Assembly (NCBI RefSeq): GCF_019175285.1
Contig: NC_056525.1
Coordinates: 126,601,305 to 126,665,304 of the forward strand
Length of the DNA stretch: 64,000 nucleotides
Source of the DNA: Sceloporus undulatus
Taxonomy: Eukaryota; Chordata; Lepidosauria; Squamata; Phrynosomatidae
Direction of reading: 5' to 3'
In this document: piece after piece, positions 57,301-63,838 of the stretch
How positions within the stretch are numbered: position 1 is the first letter of the stretch
Layout: each line of letters starts with the position of its first letter
Translations under genes and position numbers: made by a program
Notes under the pieces: generated by a model
What the model saw: only the letters and a program-made list of their open reading frames with translations
What the model was told of the DNA's origin: nothing
The model's database searches: none

Positions 57301-58529
57301 TAAATTTCACATAGGTCAACTGAAGCAGCATAGTCTTTTACTTCAAGACTAAAAAGCTCCACAATCTCATAATTATACATTTCATGAGCCAATTTGGAAA
57401 TATGAGAGGTATATTTGCAGCTAATCCTCAGGGTGAAGATCATCAGTAATCTAACTGAATAGCCCTTTTTAGGTATTTGAGGTTCTTGAAATGTATTGCC
57501 TCAGTAAGCCTTTAAAAGATCTGTATGGTTGTGGGTAGGACCCAAATACACTAAAGATACCAGATCTCGTCTGATCTTGGAAACTAAGCAGGGTCATCCC
57601 TGGTTAGTACATGGATGGGAGACCACCAATGACTTCCAGGTGCAGTAGACTATGGCGCGTTACAGACGGGTCCATAGAGGCACCGCTGTTACGCGCAAGG
57701 GGCAGCGCTTCCTCATGCGCCTTGCCCCTTGCGCGTAATAAGTGCGTCAAAATGGTAGCGCCCTATACAGATGGGCGCTGCCATTTTGACGTCGTGGACG
57801 CACAGAAAGAAGCGCCATTTGGGAGCTTCTTTCTTGCTGTGCCCGGGAACCACATGGTTTGGCTGCTGCGGTTCCCAGACTCAGCAACCGGCAGCAGTGC
57901 GAGGCTGCCCGTTTTGGGTGGTCTGTAACACGCCTATATTTCACAGGAATTGGCAAAAACACCTGTGCTTATTCCTTGGCTAAGAAAACCCTATGAAATT
58001 GATGGGATAGCCATAAACTGACACGATGAAGGCACATATACACAAATGGTAGTGGTTCAGAATTATCTCCATATTGCAGATGTGTGGACTGAAGTTGAAA
58101 AAATAGCACCCTGTTTAATGGTGTCACCCAGTGAGAGATTATGCCTGGGGTGAGATTAGATCTCCCAATAGCAGGTATTTTTAGTAGTTCTGAAATGACA
58201 GCACCTCTCCTGGACTTTAGTATTTGCCTCCATATTCTATACTGCCCAAGGCTTCCTGATGTTACCTGTCACCATTATAATGCTTGTCCCATTGCTTTGC
58301 TGGGCTCCTCTCTCAGCCCAGAGGTAGATGAAGTACTCCACGCCTGGCTTCAGGTGTTTCAAGATTGTGCCGTTCTTGTCTTTGCCCAAAGATAATTCAT
58401 TAGAGTCCCCACTGGCAGAACCGTAGATCATCATGTATTTGTCAATGAGAGACTCAACTTCACTCCAAGACAGGGAAGCTACACTCTCTGTCACTTGCTC
58501 TACCACCAGGTTTTGGGGGCTGTCGATTT
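32400..58529 (-). CDS. TNN: TNN (tenascin-N / tenascin-W), 3' part: four FN3 repeats and the fibrinogen-like domain
   Basis: TNN is a secreted extracellular-matrix glycoprotein of the tenascin family. Ten exons are seen, in coding order: 58266-58529, 55048-55311, 53483-53746 (one FN3 each), 50711-50841 and 49775-49907 (a split FN3), then 46277-46428, 43214-43310, 41650-41811, 38347-38510 and 32400-32546 (fibrinogen domain, stop TAA). All introns have GT/AG ends. FN3 exons are phase 1-1 and each repeat totals 264 bases (88 codons). TNN rather than TNC or TNR is indicated by [48 protein letters not shown] and [18 protein letters not shown], which match recalled human TNN closely. The N-terminus, EGF-like repeats and earlier FN3 repeats are not in the window. 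Human TNN has about nine FN3 repeats as recalled. No disabling change was seen. Confidence 0.95.
32547..33571 (-). other. TNN: Last TNN intron, low-copy part
   Basis: No repeat was recognised. A 110-codon open frame on the + strand (33209-33541) is AT-rich and lacks known motifs. Confidence 0.4.
33572..33652 (+). mobile_element. LINE/SINE 3' tail with (ATTC)n
   Basis: It reads gttacccgcctcgatcccca, gaggcaggatataaataaat and then five cattcatt units. Confidence 0.75.
33690..33792. mobile_element. Fragment of the CTTGTAGCACC MITE family
   Basis: It reads aatctgatgaagtagactgg, tctacaaaagcttatgctac and ctcaaaggtgctacaagatc, one arm of the element at 51563. Confidence 0.75.
33818..34170. mobile_element. 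Long palindromic MITE (TTATCACAC family), second copy
   Basis: The left end ttttatcacactagcaaaat pairs with the right end actagtgtgataaggt. The centre has cggcagcttttgacttttgg / ccgaaagtaaaaagctgcc. It has the same plan and length as 3974-4325. It lies in the last TNN intron. Confidence 0.85.
34750..35319. mobile_element. Mariner-like TIR element with a nested retroposon tail
   Basis: The left end taccgtatatactcaactat, ..gtcgac pairs with the right end read in reverse, tactgtatatactcatgtataagt. Arms at 34750-34865 and 35232-35319 share ataagtcgagggc-type and ggggccaaaatt sequence. It is interrupted by 34965-35122. Confidence 0.75.
34965..35122 (+). mobile_element. SINE/LINE 3' tail with (AAT)n
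   Basis: It contains tagattgtaagcccgagggc, agggaatcgtctaac and tacagcgctgtgtaaattta, then aataaaggttaataataata with about 18 AAT units. This is a common squamate retroposon end. Confidence 0.7.
35573..35700. mobile_element. GC-rich TIR element (ACAGAC family), truncated
   Basis: The left end gcgggttatagaccaccgct and the motif ctccgtaagggagcc are shared with 14975-15060. The right end is not recognised. It is inserted in an old L2-like LINE. Confidence 0.55.
35830..35925 (-). mobile_element. CR1 fragment inside an old L2-like LINE
   Basis: The segment aaaacctccaaaggaggaga through the 'tctctgaggcagcatgttct' region is an internal piece of the CR1 3' end. It separates two L2-like blocks. Confidence 0.55.
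36538..36874. mobile_element. Tigger-like MITE with GTTGAGTCTCCCTTATC ends
   Basis: The left end gttgagtctcccttatc matches the inverse of the right end gataagggagactcaac. The interior (gggaccagaagtgttttgga, cataatgagatatcttagag, gggacccaagtctaaac, accatctcagccacccctgt) recalls a well-known mammalian Tigger-class MITE. Confidence 0.75.
37111..37280. mobile_element. MER2-like (Tigger1-derived) remnant
   Basis: The reading tatctgcagttttgctttct then gcagtttcagttacctgcag, and later catccattgggggtcttgga, follows the two ends of mammalian Tigger1/MER2 as recalled. Confidence 0.65.
37777..37985 (-). mobile_element. Sauria-type SINE in the last TNN-side region
   Basis: The tail gttgttgttgcgagccttca and agtcatttctgacttatgga comes first, then agtcacctagtgggtctctg, ending near the tRNA-like head. 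It lies inside the 5.8-kb last intron of TNN. Confidence 0.85.
38347..38510 (-). CDS. TNN: TNN exon: fibrinogen-like domain, fourth exon with calcium site
   Basis: This 164-bp exon enters in phase 1 and leaves in phase 0. The acceptor is AATTAAG before GA-GAC-GCT and the donor is GAG|GTGAGT. It encodes [39 protein letters not shown] and [20 protein letters not shown] is the calcium-binding loop of fibrinogen domains, and the two NC cysteines form the C-terminal disulphide. [16 protein letters not shown] matches recalled human TNN. Confidence 0.96.
38566..38800 (+). mobile_element. Second tRNA-headed SINE family
   Basis: It has tRNA-like A and B box sequence (atagttaaatgcctgtactg; aaggttgcgagttcaatacc), then a body with gcttgcatccttccgaggtc and cattgtaaaccgcttaggga, and a tail with (TTGCTA) repeats. 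It differs from the Sauria type in body and tail. Confidence 0.75.
39596..39978. mobile_element. Pogo/Tigger-like MITE carrying a second one
   Basis: The outer element starts near tagcgggctctccatatcta and ends ...agataacaagggcccacttta. Its halves (39596-39731 and 39881-39978) are split by a different TA-bordered element. The outer sequence belongs to the family at 9002-9222. Confidence 0.75.
39732..39880. mobile_element. Nested Tigger-like MITE, TSD TA
   Basis: It starts cagtgggcccttcccttgtg and ends at gcattg, with TA on both sides (39730-39731 and 39881-39882). The end motif is shared with 15367-15623. Confidence 0.7.
40834..41207. mobile_element. TIR element with GATTATCA ends
   Basis: The left end gattatcacacaggaaaaag pairs with the right end read in reverse, gattatcagacaggaggac. 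The interior repeats tcccatcagtgaagtagaat and tcattatcagatcagtgaag in direct order, and has aatggaaatttccatt at the centre. It lies in a TNN intron. Confidence 0.72.
41650..41811 (-). CDS. TNN: TNN exon: fibrinogen-like domain, third exon
   Basis: This 162-bp exon is phase 1-1. The acceptor is GTCTTTTAG before GT-CTT-GAA and the donor is GCTG|GTAAGA. It encodes [37 protein letters not shown] and [18 protein letters not shown]. It holds one N-glycosylation sequon (NES). The intron sequence immediately upstream is a retroposon tail with CTA/CTG repeats. Confidence 0.95.
41824..41940 (-). mobile_element. Retroposon 3' tail ending beside a TNN splice acceptor
   Basis: In reverse it reads agctgctttgagtcccaatt, ..tgggatacaaataaat, then (GCT)n and (ACT)n. 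It is the end of an L2-like or SINE retroposon. The simple repeat stops about 14 bases before the AG of the 41650-41811 exon. Confidence 0.75.
42025..42110. mobile_element. GGAGTTGTAGT-type palindromic MITE fragment
   Basis: It reads gttggactgtacctcccatc, agtgcttgccagcatagcca and gatgggatctgtaatcc. Confidence 0.6.
42772..42900 (-). mobile_element. Short CR1 LINE 3' fragment in a TNN intron
   Basis: It contains agaatcatagagttggaaga followed by the CR1 end (agggccatccagtccatccc, cagatggccatccagccgct). Confidence 0.85.
43214..43310 (-). CDS. TNN: TNN exon: fibrinogen-like domain, second exon
   Basis: This 97-bp exon enters in phase 0 and leaves in phase 1. The acceptor is CTTCTGCAG before GTG-TTT-CAG and the donor is CTTG|GTACTG. 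It encodes [16 protein letters not shown] followed by [17 protein letters not shown]. It is too short to stand out as an open frame and was found by reading the reverse strand between its neighbours. It joins DGGGWI to GLEKLHEL without a gap, as in every tenascin fibrinogen domain. Confidence 0.95.
44047..45182 (-). mobile_element. CR1 LINE, 1.1 kb 3' portion with partial reverse transcriptase
   Basis: It starts with the CR1 tail at 44047 and runs to the reverse transcriptase. On the - strand 45063-44659 encodes [20 protein letters not shown], then [10 protein letters not shown] and [24 protein letters not shown] is the catalytic motif. It lies in the intron between TNN exons 46277-46428 and 43214-43310. 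Confidence 0.93.
45195..45322 (+). repeat. (ATT)n / (AAT)n microsatellite with a retroposon tail between
   Basis: ATT units, then AAT units, then cccaccccgattgctttttg and agaggcgggatataaatt, followed by about 20 ATT units. The middle is a retroposon 3' end. Confidence 0.85.
45323..46276 (-). other. TNN: TNN intron, unassigned
   Basis: It has an A run at 45755-45773 and a GTT run near 45484. No family was recognised. Confidence 0.4.
46277..46428 (-). CDS. TNN: TNN exon: start of fibrinogen-like domain
   Basis: This 152-bp exon enters in phase 1 and leaves in phase 0. The acceptor is TTTCTGCAG before TC-AGC and the donor is GGATA|GTGAGT. It encodes [20 protein letters not shown], then [20 protein letters not shown] and [10 protein letters not shown]. 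The DC..L and VFCDM cysteines and the DGGGW signature mark the N-terminal part of a fibrinogen C-terminal domain. Confidence 0.95.
46429..47054 (-). other. TNN: TNN intron, unassigned
   Basis: A 63-codon open frame on the - strand (46755-46564) has protein-like composition but no motif that was recognised. Confidence 0.35.
47055..47619 (-). mobile_element. Bov-B LINE fragment (reverse transcriptase region)
   Basis: It matches Bov-B read in reverse (cattcatagctgcctttcct, ttccaagtctgtgatgtttt, tttcataatctatgcagtca). It ends at a palindromic TIR element inserted at 47620. It lies in the intron between TNN exons 49775-49907 and 46277-46428. Confidence 0.78.
47620..47843. mobile_element. Palindromic TIR element (AAAATAAAGC family) in Bov-B
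   Basis: It begins ggcctgttacagactgcca and aaataaagctgcttcgggtc, and ends with the inverse up to ctgtaacaggtc. It is nearly the same length and structure as 19833-20065. Confidence 0.85.
48136..49086. mobile_element. Probable TIR element with an inner ATTGATCAATCAATT palindrome block
   Basis: The left end gggctcattcccacttg pairs loosely with the right end read in reverse, gggcacgttcccactatg. Inside, ttgatagaatattcaattga, ..ttgatcaatcagccaaat, ..attctatcaattttac forms an inverted repeat (48477-48555). It recurs at 48662-48748. Purine-rich and pyrimidine-rich inverted segments lie between. Confidence 0.55.
49228..49345. mobile_element. GGAGTTGTAGT-type palindromic MITE fragment
   Basis: It reads gagatgggtgactatggtca, gcaactcccatcatcctcct, cagcatagccagtgataagg. 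Confidence 0.55.
49775..49907 (-). CDS. TNN: TNN exon: last FN3 repeat, second half
   Basis: This 133-bp exon enters in phase 0 and leaves in phase 1. The acceptor is GTGGCAG before GAA-ATA-CAG and the donor is ACAG|GTAGGC. It encodes [39 protein letters not shown] and TTFTT, ending the FN3 region just before the fibrinogen domain. A KGD tripeptide sits in the F-G loop position. Repeats A-C have RGA, KGT and KGS there. Confidence 0.92.
50711..50841 (-). CDS. TNN: TNN exon: last FN3 repeat, first half
   Basis: This 131-bp exon enters in phase 1 and leaves in phase 0. The acceptor is GGCCTAG before AA-ATT-GAC and the donor is AGG|GTAAGT. It encodes [12 protein letters not shown], the core Trp in [14 protein letters not shown] and ends REPDGTTR. 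With the next exon it forms one 264-bp FN3 repeat. The membrane-distal repeats of tenascins next to the fibrinogen domain are typically encoded by two exons. Confidence 0.92.
51156..51364. mobile_element. Palindromic MITE (CACTGCAGAAATAA family)
   Basis: The ends are gtccaaaacacactgcagaa and the exact inverse ttctgcagtgtgttttggac. The centre is tacaattcccagcattc and its inverse-like partner. It lies in the intron 5' of the split FN3 exon. Confidence 0.85.
51563..51770. mobile_element. Palindromic MITE (CTTGTAGCACC family)
   Basis: The left arm is agagatcttgtagcaccttt, ..gagactaactgaaagaaaga, ..gcttttgtagac. The right arm is the inverse up to ctacaagatctctc. Fragments of the same family lie at 33690-33790 and 59583-59700. 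Confidence 0.82.
51962..52062. mobile_element. GGAGTTGTAGT-type palindromic MITE fragment
   Basis: It reads gggcaagggctgggaacctt, aactacagtttccataatcc and ctgctggccatgctagctaa. Confidence 0.55.
52063..53482 (-). other. TNN: TNN intron, unassigned
   Basis: An 88-codon + strand open frame at 52110-52376 has no known motif. A G run lies at 53142-53153. Confidence 0.35.
53483..53746 (-). CDS. TNN: TNN exon: FN3 repeat C
   Basis: This 264-bp exon is phase 1-1. The acceptor is TTTTATAG before AA-ATA-GAT and the donor is G|GTAATA. It encodes an FN3 repeat starting [20 protein letters not shown], with [20 protein letters not shown] and [16 protein letters not shown]. It shares almost the whole framework of repeat B, which suggests exon duplication or gene conversion between the two. 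Confidence 0.94.
53804..53962. mobile_element. Pogo/Tigger-like MITE next to FN3 repeat C
   Basis: The ends are TACAGTCATCCCTCCAAGTC and, inverted, TACAGCTGGCCCTTGGAAC, with TA borders. It lies 58 bp upstream of the FN3 repeat C exon in the sense of transcription. Confidence 0.8.
54450..54930 (+). mobile_element. Bov-B LINE 3' end (+ strand)
   Basis: It encodes [20 protein letters not shown] and [23 protein letters not shown]-type sequence, the Bov-B C-terminus. It ends in gcagttaacaacaacaa. It lies in the intron between FN3 repeats B and C. Confidence 0.88.
55048..55311 (-). CDS. TNN: TNN exon: FN3 repeat B
   Basis: This 264-bp exon is phase 1-1. The acceptor is TTTCACAG before AA-ATT-GAT and the donor is G|GTAGCC. 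It encodes an FN3 repeat starting [20 protein letters not shown], with [20 protein letters not shown] and [16 protein letters not shown]. It is very similar to repeat C and typical of the near-identical tandem FN3 repeats in the middle of TNN. Confidence 0.94.
55372..55442 (+). repeat. (TG)n-(GA)n microsatellite
   Basis: A short TG run passes into about 60 bases of GA/AG repeats. It lies 61 bases upstream of the FN3 repeat B acceptor in the sense of transcription. Confidence 0.9.
55443..57550 (-). other. TNN: TNN intron between FN3 repeats A and B
   Basis: Apart from the MITE at 56273-56433 it is AT-rich and unassigned. Confidence 0.4.
56273..56433. mobile_element. Palindromic TIR element (AAAATAAAGC family), TSD TAA
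   Basis: The ends are gggcccgaacagacaggcc and, inverted, gggtccgaacagacagacc. TAA flanks both sides (56270-56272 and 56434-56436). The left arm is shortened internally. The 3-bp duplication points to a PIF/Harbinger-like element (inference). Confidence 0.85.
57551..58040 (+). mobile_element. 5S rRNA-headed SINE split by a GC-rich TIR element
   Basis: The head at 57555-57654 is the best 5S match in the window (agatctcgtctgatcttgga, actaagcagggtcatccctg, agtacatggatgggagacca). The body and tail resume at 57938 (tttcacaggaattggcaaaa...ctatgaaattgatgggatag). The interruption is 57655-57934. Confidence 0.88.
57655..57934. mobile_element. GC-rich TIR element (ACAGAC family), TSD TAT
   Basis: The ends are ggcgcgttacagacgggtcc and, inverted, ggcgtgttacagaccaccc. 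TAT lies directly on both sides (57652-57654 and 57935-57937). The interior has an inverted repeat, gtcaaaatggtagcgccc / gggcgctgccattttgac (57727-57789). Confidence 0.85.
58266..58529 (-). CDS. TNN: TNN exon: FN3 repeat A
   Basis: This 264-bp exon is phase 1-1. The acceptor reads TTAAAG before AA-ATC-GAC and the donor is G|GTAAC. It encodes an FN3 repeat starting IDSPQNL, with the core Trp (LSWSEV), Tyr (DKYMMIYG) and [16 protein letters not shown]. It differs more from the next two repeats than they do from each other. Two N-x-T sequons are present (NGT at KNGTI and at SNGTS). It is the most upstream TNN exon recognised. No FN3-like sequence was found between here and 64000. Confidence 0.92.
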
Positions 58530-58728
58530 CTTTAAAAAAGAGATTTTAAACCAAAAAGTTGAACAATGGTGCTAGAATAAGGTTGTCCTGCATCATCTGG
58601 ATGGTTGTGATTATTGTGAGTTGATGGGGCTACAGCCATTTTACAGCATTCAGACTCCATTCTGAGAGTCAACCAAATGACATTTCTATCCTATGTGTAT
58701 TGCTCAGTCTGTCACTAAAAGTGCATCC

Positions 58729-58940
58729 ACACTGCAGAAGTAATCCAGGCTGACACCACTTTAACTGCCACGGAGCAATCCTGTGGAATTCTGGGAACTA
58801 TAGTTTGTTGTGGCATCAGAGCTCTGTGATAGAAAAGGCTAAATGTCTCACAAAACCATAATACCCAGAATTCCAAAACTTTGAGCCATGGCAGTTACAG
58901 TCAACCTGGATTATTTCTGCAGTGTGGCTGCTGCCCAAGA
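58729..58940. mobile_element. Palindromic MITE (CACTGCAGAAATAA family)
   Basis: The left end is ccacactgcagaagtaatcc and the right end ggattatttctgcagtgtgg. The inner pair is gtggaattctgggaactata / tacccagaattccaaaac. Confidence 0.83.
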
Positions 58941-59582
58941 CAATCCCAGGAAGATGGAAGAAACTCTATCCTGCAGGGCCTCATCTGCAATTAAAAACAA
59001 GCATGGAAAGGAAACCCAGTGGTTTGCAGCTTGTGGCCCTTGCAGAAAAAGGTAGGATCAAGTGCAGGCAATAAAGCAGTATCAACAAAGCATATGATTG
59101 GCATATAAACAACCAGAACCGTATTGGTTACAGCTAACCACATGGCATGGGTCCAAGCACCAGATGTCTCATCTGCCAAGAAATGAAACCCCAGTCTGAA
59201 AGCAGAGGAAAAGTTAGAATGACACACACACACATATATGAAAAGAACCCACAAAAGCCACTGTGTGGTTTTCTTCTGCCATCTGAGTGTGTCCTTATTA
59301 CCTCCACCTCAACATTCCTTAAGGTGACCCCTGAGGTGAAGATAATGGGCACATCAGCCCAGTTCCTTCCAAACTGCATCCTGCCTTATGCTCAAATCAC
59401 CCAAATCTGTGACCAAAAAAGAGTAAATCATGCACTGACTAAAAGCTAAACAGATTAAGAATAAAAACACATGAACTTCAAAGCCCAAATGCAGACTGTG
59501 CCCTGGAAGACCCATTTTAAGCTTGTCCAGCAAGGTAGACCGGAAACATTGCTCAAAGACATAGCTTTGCCAAATCAGTATG

Positions 59583-59702
59583 CAAAGGGTTCTTGTAGCA
59601 GACTAATGGAAAGAAAGAAGCTGGTAGTGTGAGCTTTGAGTCTACAAGTCTCATTCATTCTCTCTGTTATCCTCAAAGATGCTAAAAGATCCATTTGTAT
59701 AA
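59583..59702. mobile_element. Small copy of the CTTGTAGCACC MITE family
   Basis: It reads gttcttgtagcagactaatg, gaaagaaagaagctggtagt, tcctcaaagatgctaaaaga. It is diverged but has both ends. Confidence 0.65.
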
Positions 59703-60055
59703 AAGAAACTCCCTTGTCCTGGTTTCCCGGGGCAGCCCCACCTCCAGTCAATGCCAATTTACCACTCTTCTTGCCCCTGCAAAAGGTTTGCAAAACTATG
59801 GCAGGCTTCTGGTAAGGAGGAATATGGGAAGGAAAGTAGATACTAGTGAACACCATGGAACAGAAACCCTCTGCTGCCAGTTAGCATATACATGCAGAGG
59901 GAAAAGCAGGAAATTTATTTATTTATTTTATATGCCACTTTTCTTTTACAAATACAGAGTTAAGATAACAAGGAGGATAGGCACTAATTAATACTCAATA
60001 GTTATTCATATAACTGGATGGCTATTTTTTAATAGTATAATCTGTAGTAGTACAG

Positions 60056-60246
60056 GCTGAGAGCCAGTGTGGTATAGTGGTTTGAGTGTTGTACAACGAC
60101 TCTAGGGGCTGTGGTTTAAATCCCCACTCAGCCATGGAACCCCACTGGGTGAGTCACAACTTTTTTAACTTCAGAAAACCCCATGATAGGGTTGCCACAG
60201 GGTCGCCATAAGTCAGAAATAACTTAAAGGCCCATAACAATAACAT
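60056..60246 (+). mobile_element. Sauria-type SINE (+ strand)
   Basis: The head is gagccagtgtggtatagtgg, followed by accccactgggtgagtcaca and the tail gggtcgccataagtcagaaa with a short CAATAA end. Confidence 0.87.
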
Positions 60247-61221
60247 CAAACAATATTAGAAGATGTGCATTCTTTATAGGTACTGAAGCAGAGCCCACAT
60301 ATATCCCAGCAGCTTGTGATCTTACAGTAAAATGTTGGACACTGCATTTTGGCAGCATATTATTCAGTTGGCTTTCTGTGTATGCCCTTCCGATTGCCTT
60401 CCCAGTTTCTGGAAGTAGCTTTGCCATAACATAAAAGAAATAGTGCTGAGGAGGTTCCTTCTCCTGGCCAACCCAAAGCACAAAATGTTCTGATCAACGC
60501 TCTTTAAAAGGCCACACCATCTGCAAGATGAGGACATTCCACAGCAATGATCTACTGCTGTAAGCAAAGCTGAATCTCTGGGCAGCAGCCCTTCTTCTTC
60601 CCACAGGCCAAGCTAATTCTGAAGGCAGAAGAAAATAAAAGCAGTGATCCAAAGCCAAAGTCAATGCTCCAAACAGTAGGAATGTGATGCAGGCAGAAGA
60701 CACTGAAAGGAACTTCTGTGATTCACCCAGATTTAAGAAAAACTGTGGCCTGAAAATTTTACTGCAGTAGGAGAGAGCTGTAACATAGCTCCATTTCATA
60801 TATTTCTTAAAGAACCATTGAAACCACCCACCAAAGGAGCCACAGACAATCCTAGAAAGCACAAGTGTGCTGCTAATAATGATCAAGGTTTACACTTTCA
60901 AGTGAACTGCTGGGGGGAAATTAAGCTATTAACTTAAAAATTTAATGTTTGAATTTGCCAAGAGGTAACATGAAAGGGCCTCTTTCATAATAACATTGTC
61001 ATTTATTTGAAACTTATTACTGATGGCAGATGGAAGACCACACAATGTATAACCAAGACCTGTATTCCCATGGTCTGAATAACATCACATCAGAGCCTTA
61101 ATTCATGAATGAAACCAAAAAGCTCTAGTTCAAAACTGTGTGGCCTATCTTGTTCCAAAGCTTGATGGGAGACTGTTCATGTGAAGAACTGACAGGAAAG
61201 CAGAAACTGAACCATCCATGT

Positions 61222-61589
61222 GGAACTTTATCACACACCTTTTTCCCCCATTATGGGAACTGGAAGGGGACGCTCGGGGATGCACACGACTTGAAAAAAA
61301 TGGATTTAGCGCACAGCGAATAATCCTCAAAAGGGCCCCATTCCGTTCCCCAGCACCAAGCCGTCCTCGTTCAGTGCTGAAGGACGTTAAATGTTCTGGT
61401 CGGAAGTCTTCCAAACAAGGAAAATGGTGCCCCTCAGCACCAAACAGGGACGACTTAGCGCTGGGGGACAGCGCTTTGAGGATGATTCGCTGTGCGATAA
61501 AATCTGTTTTTTGCAGGTTGCACGTGGCCCCGAGAGTCCTCTTCCAACTCCCATAACGGGGGGGAAATGGTGTGTGATAAAGTTCATGG
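61222..61589. mobile_element. Long palindromic MITE (TTATCACAC ends), GC-richer relative
   Basis: The ends are actttatcacacaccttttt and, inverted, actttatcacacaccatttc. The arms stay paired for about 170 bp, with an acagcgaataatcctcaaa block and its inverse at 61463-61492. The end motif is shared with 3974 and 33818, but the interior differs. Confidence 0.8.
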
Positions 61590-62117
61590 TCTCAAGGAGA
61601 GGGATGCGCCAGAGGAAGGCATAAAACCCAATTGCAAACCAAAATCCAGAATGTGGTGTCTCAGGTCTTTGTCAGCTGCTCAACCTGAGAACAGGAAAGA
61701 CTGCTACCAGAATTAGCTGCATATTTCCAAGTTTACCCTCTTCTCCACTCTGGTCATTTCTGCAGGCTCTTAGTGATTTTTTGTTGTTGTTGTTTGTTTG
61801 TTTTGGGGCTTGTTTGTTTGTTGTACGACAAGGACAAAATCTGAAGTTCATGGATTATATTCTCCATATCATCTTCCTCTCCAGCTAATTTATTTCTTCT
61901 AAAGGTCCAACATCTCACATCTCATTTAGTCTATTGTTTAATAGTCCCAAATAAGTATAATAACTTTTTCACTATCTGAGGATTCTTATTGTAAAGGATA
62001 CTTCAATATTTTAAAATGGATATTATTGTTTGTAACAGGTATCACTGGCATAAAGCTTTCAAAAATAACCTGTGTAAAAACTTGGAAGTAAAATAAATAT
62101 AAAAATATCAGCACTGA

Positions 62118-62178
62118 ATCCTATGCTAGAAGAAAGGCAGGATATATACTAAAGAAATAAATGAACAATGAACAAACA
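62118..62178 (+). mobile_element. Retroposon 3' tail fragment
   Basis: It reads gaaaggcaggatatatacta followed by aagaaataaatgaacaatga, like the tail at 33572. Confidence 0.45.
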
Positions 62179-63175
62179 TAAGAATACATTTGCTGGTTAT
62201 CAGACCATCTATTCCAGTAATTTGGTTTCCAAATGATCACTCAAATCAGCTCTGAACTGATTGGTCTGGCCACTCACAAACAGGGCATGGAGATGGGTTT
62301 CCCTTCCTGTTTGACCATAGCAAATGATATTCAGTGATATATCTTCACTAAATTTGGAAGTATCATTGCAAGATTAAAAATAAAGAGCAATGGGGAACTA
62401 ATTAAGACCCAACATACATTGTTAGATGGCAGACTGCTTTGACATAGTAGCTAGAAGACAGTTCTAGAAGCATAATTGGTGGTCCAGAGTTCCTAGTCTT
62501 TCCTCATAACTTTGGAAGCAAGAGGTGATTGCTTTACATGGGTTTAGGAAATGTTGGCTGATTTGTCCCATGAATTATCCTCTTCTTTTCACATCTAAAC
62601 TACATGGCAGGCCCTGCTAAGCTTTTATAGCAGAGAATATAGCTGATGTCACAGTGGAATTCACCTTCAAACATCTATATGGACAAACCCAATTCCCACA
62701 CAAGGCTTGCAGATGAAGATTCACTCAGTAGGCTGAGATAGTCAGCAACTAGTATTTACAGTATTTACTAGTATTTACTCATCTAATCCAGTCTTTCCAA
62801 AGAAGCCAAATTCTATAGTGCTGCCCCTGAAATTTCTGACCACTTAGGAAAATGGAGAGTGCATAGCAATCAATATTACACAGTATAACTTTACTAGAAA
62901 CACACATCCAGCCTGTCAGCAAAGCAACAAAAGGCCAAAAGCAATACATCTCTTAGGAGAGCCTGTGTAATCCAGGAGTTTGAGACCAGATTTAGATTTA
63001 AATCACAGAATAGCCTTAGGCTTCTGTGTGTTCATCATTTGATCAATAAACACGATTTTCTGGCCAACATAGTAAAACTCAAATGATCATCAATGATCAA
63101 ATACCACACTTAGAGATTTTGTATCACCCAACACAATTTGGTGGGTCTACATTACAAAACAGTAATTTCTCTATG

Positions 63176-63838
63176 GGGTGAAACAGATGGACAAAAATAA
63201 AGTGGCTTCCAGGTGCTCTGAAGGTGGGGTGTTTATGTGATACACAGCTCCAAAGTGGGTGAAAACTGAAACAAAACTGCACTCTAGGGCTAAAAATAAG
63301 AGCAAAAGGAAGCCAGGATACTCCAGTTTAGTGAGGAAAATGTGCATCTTTGTGCCCGCATATAAACACCCCAACACTAGTGCCGGTCTACAGCAAAGCA
63401 AATAAATGAATGTGCAACAACTTCAGTGGATTTAACATACAACATACACAAACCAGACAGTCCACAGGGTGTATGGGGTACAGGGGGCATGCATAGGGGC
63501 CCTCCATGATTGTGCTTTGCCAATGTATCACTCGCACACTGATGCACCAATGCCCTGCACAGTGTGGCCAATCCAAGAGGTACACATCAAATAGAAGGAC
63601 ATCTGGAAGGATGTGGGAGGTACTTGAAAGTTGCAGGTGGTGTGTTTATATGACAGTGCATATGCATGGTGGGGGGCCAACAAAACCAATTACCCAGGGG
63701 TGCGGTTTGACACCACACCGTGCAGTCAGGCCATGCATATTTGGCCTGCCTTGGGAGCGGGCCATGGGGACAGCGGGGTTTTGACCAGCTTTTTGAAAAG
63801 GTGGGAGTGAGGTGCTTTTTCCTGCCCATCTCCTCCAT
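63176..63838. mobile_element. Possible TIR element, 0.66 kb
   Basis: The left end ggtgaaacagatggacaaaa, ..ataaagtggc, and the right end read in reverse, ggagatgggcaggaaaaagc, resemble each other. The interior has paired gtgtttatgtgatacac and gtgtttatatgacagtg-type segments. Evidence is moderate. Confidence 0.4.

Noticed and set aside
60056-60130. tRNA gene
   Set aside because: The tRNA-like heads at 60056 and 38566, and in reverse at 3530 and 37985, belong to SINEs and do not form complete cloverleaves.
60494-60886. 130-codon - strand frame as an upstream TNN exon
   Set aside because: It lacks FN3 or EGF-like signatures (no core Trp/Tyr spacing, no six-cysteine pattern) and lacks matching splice phases.
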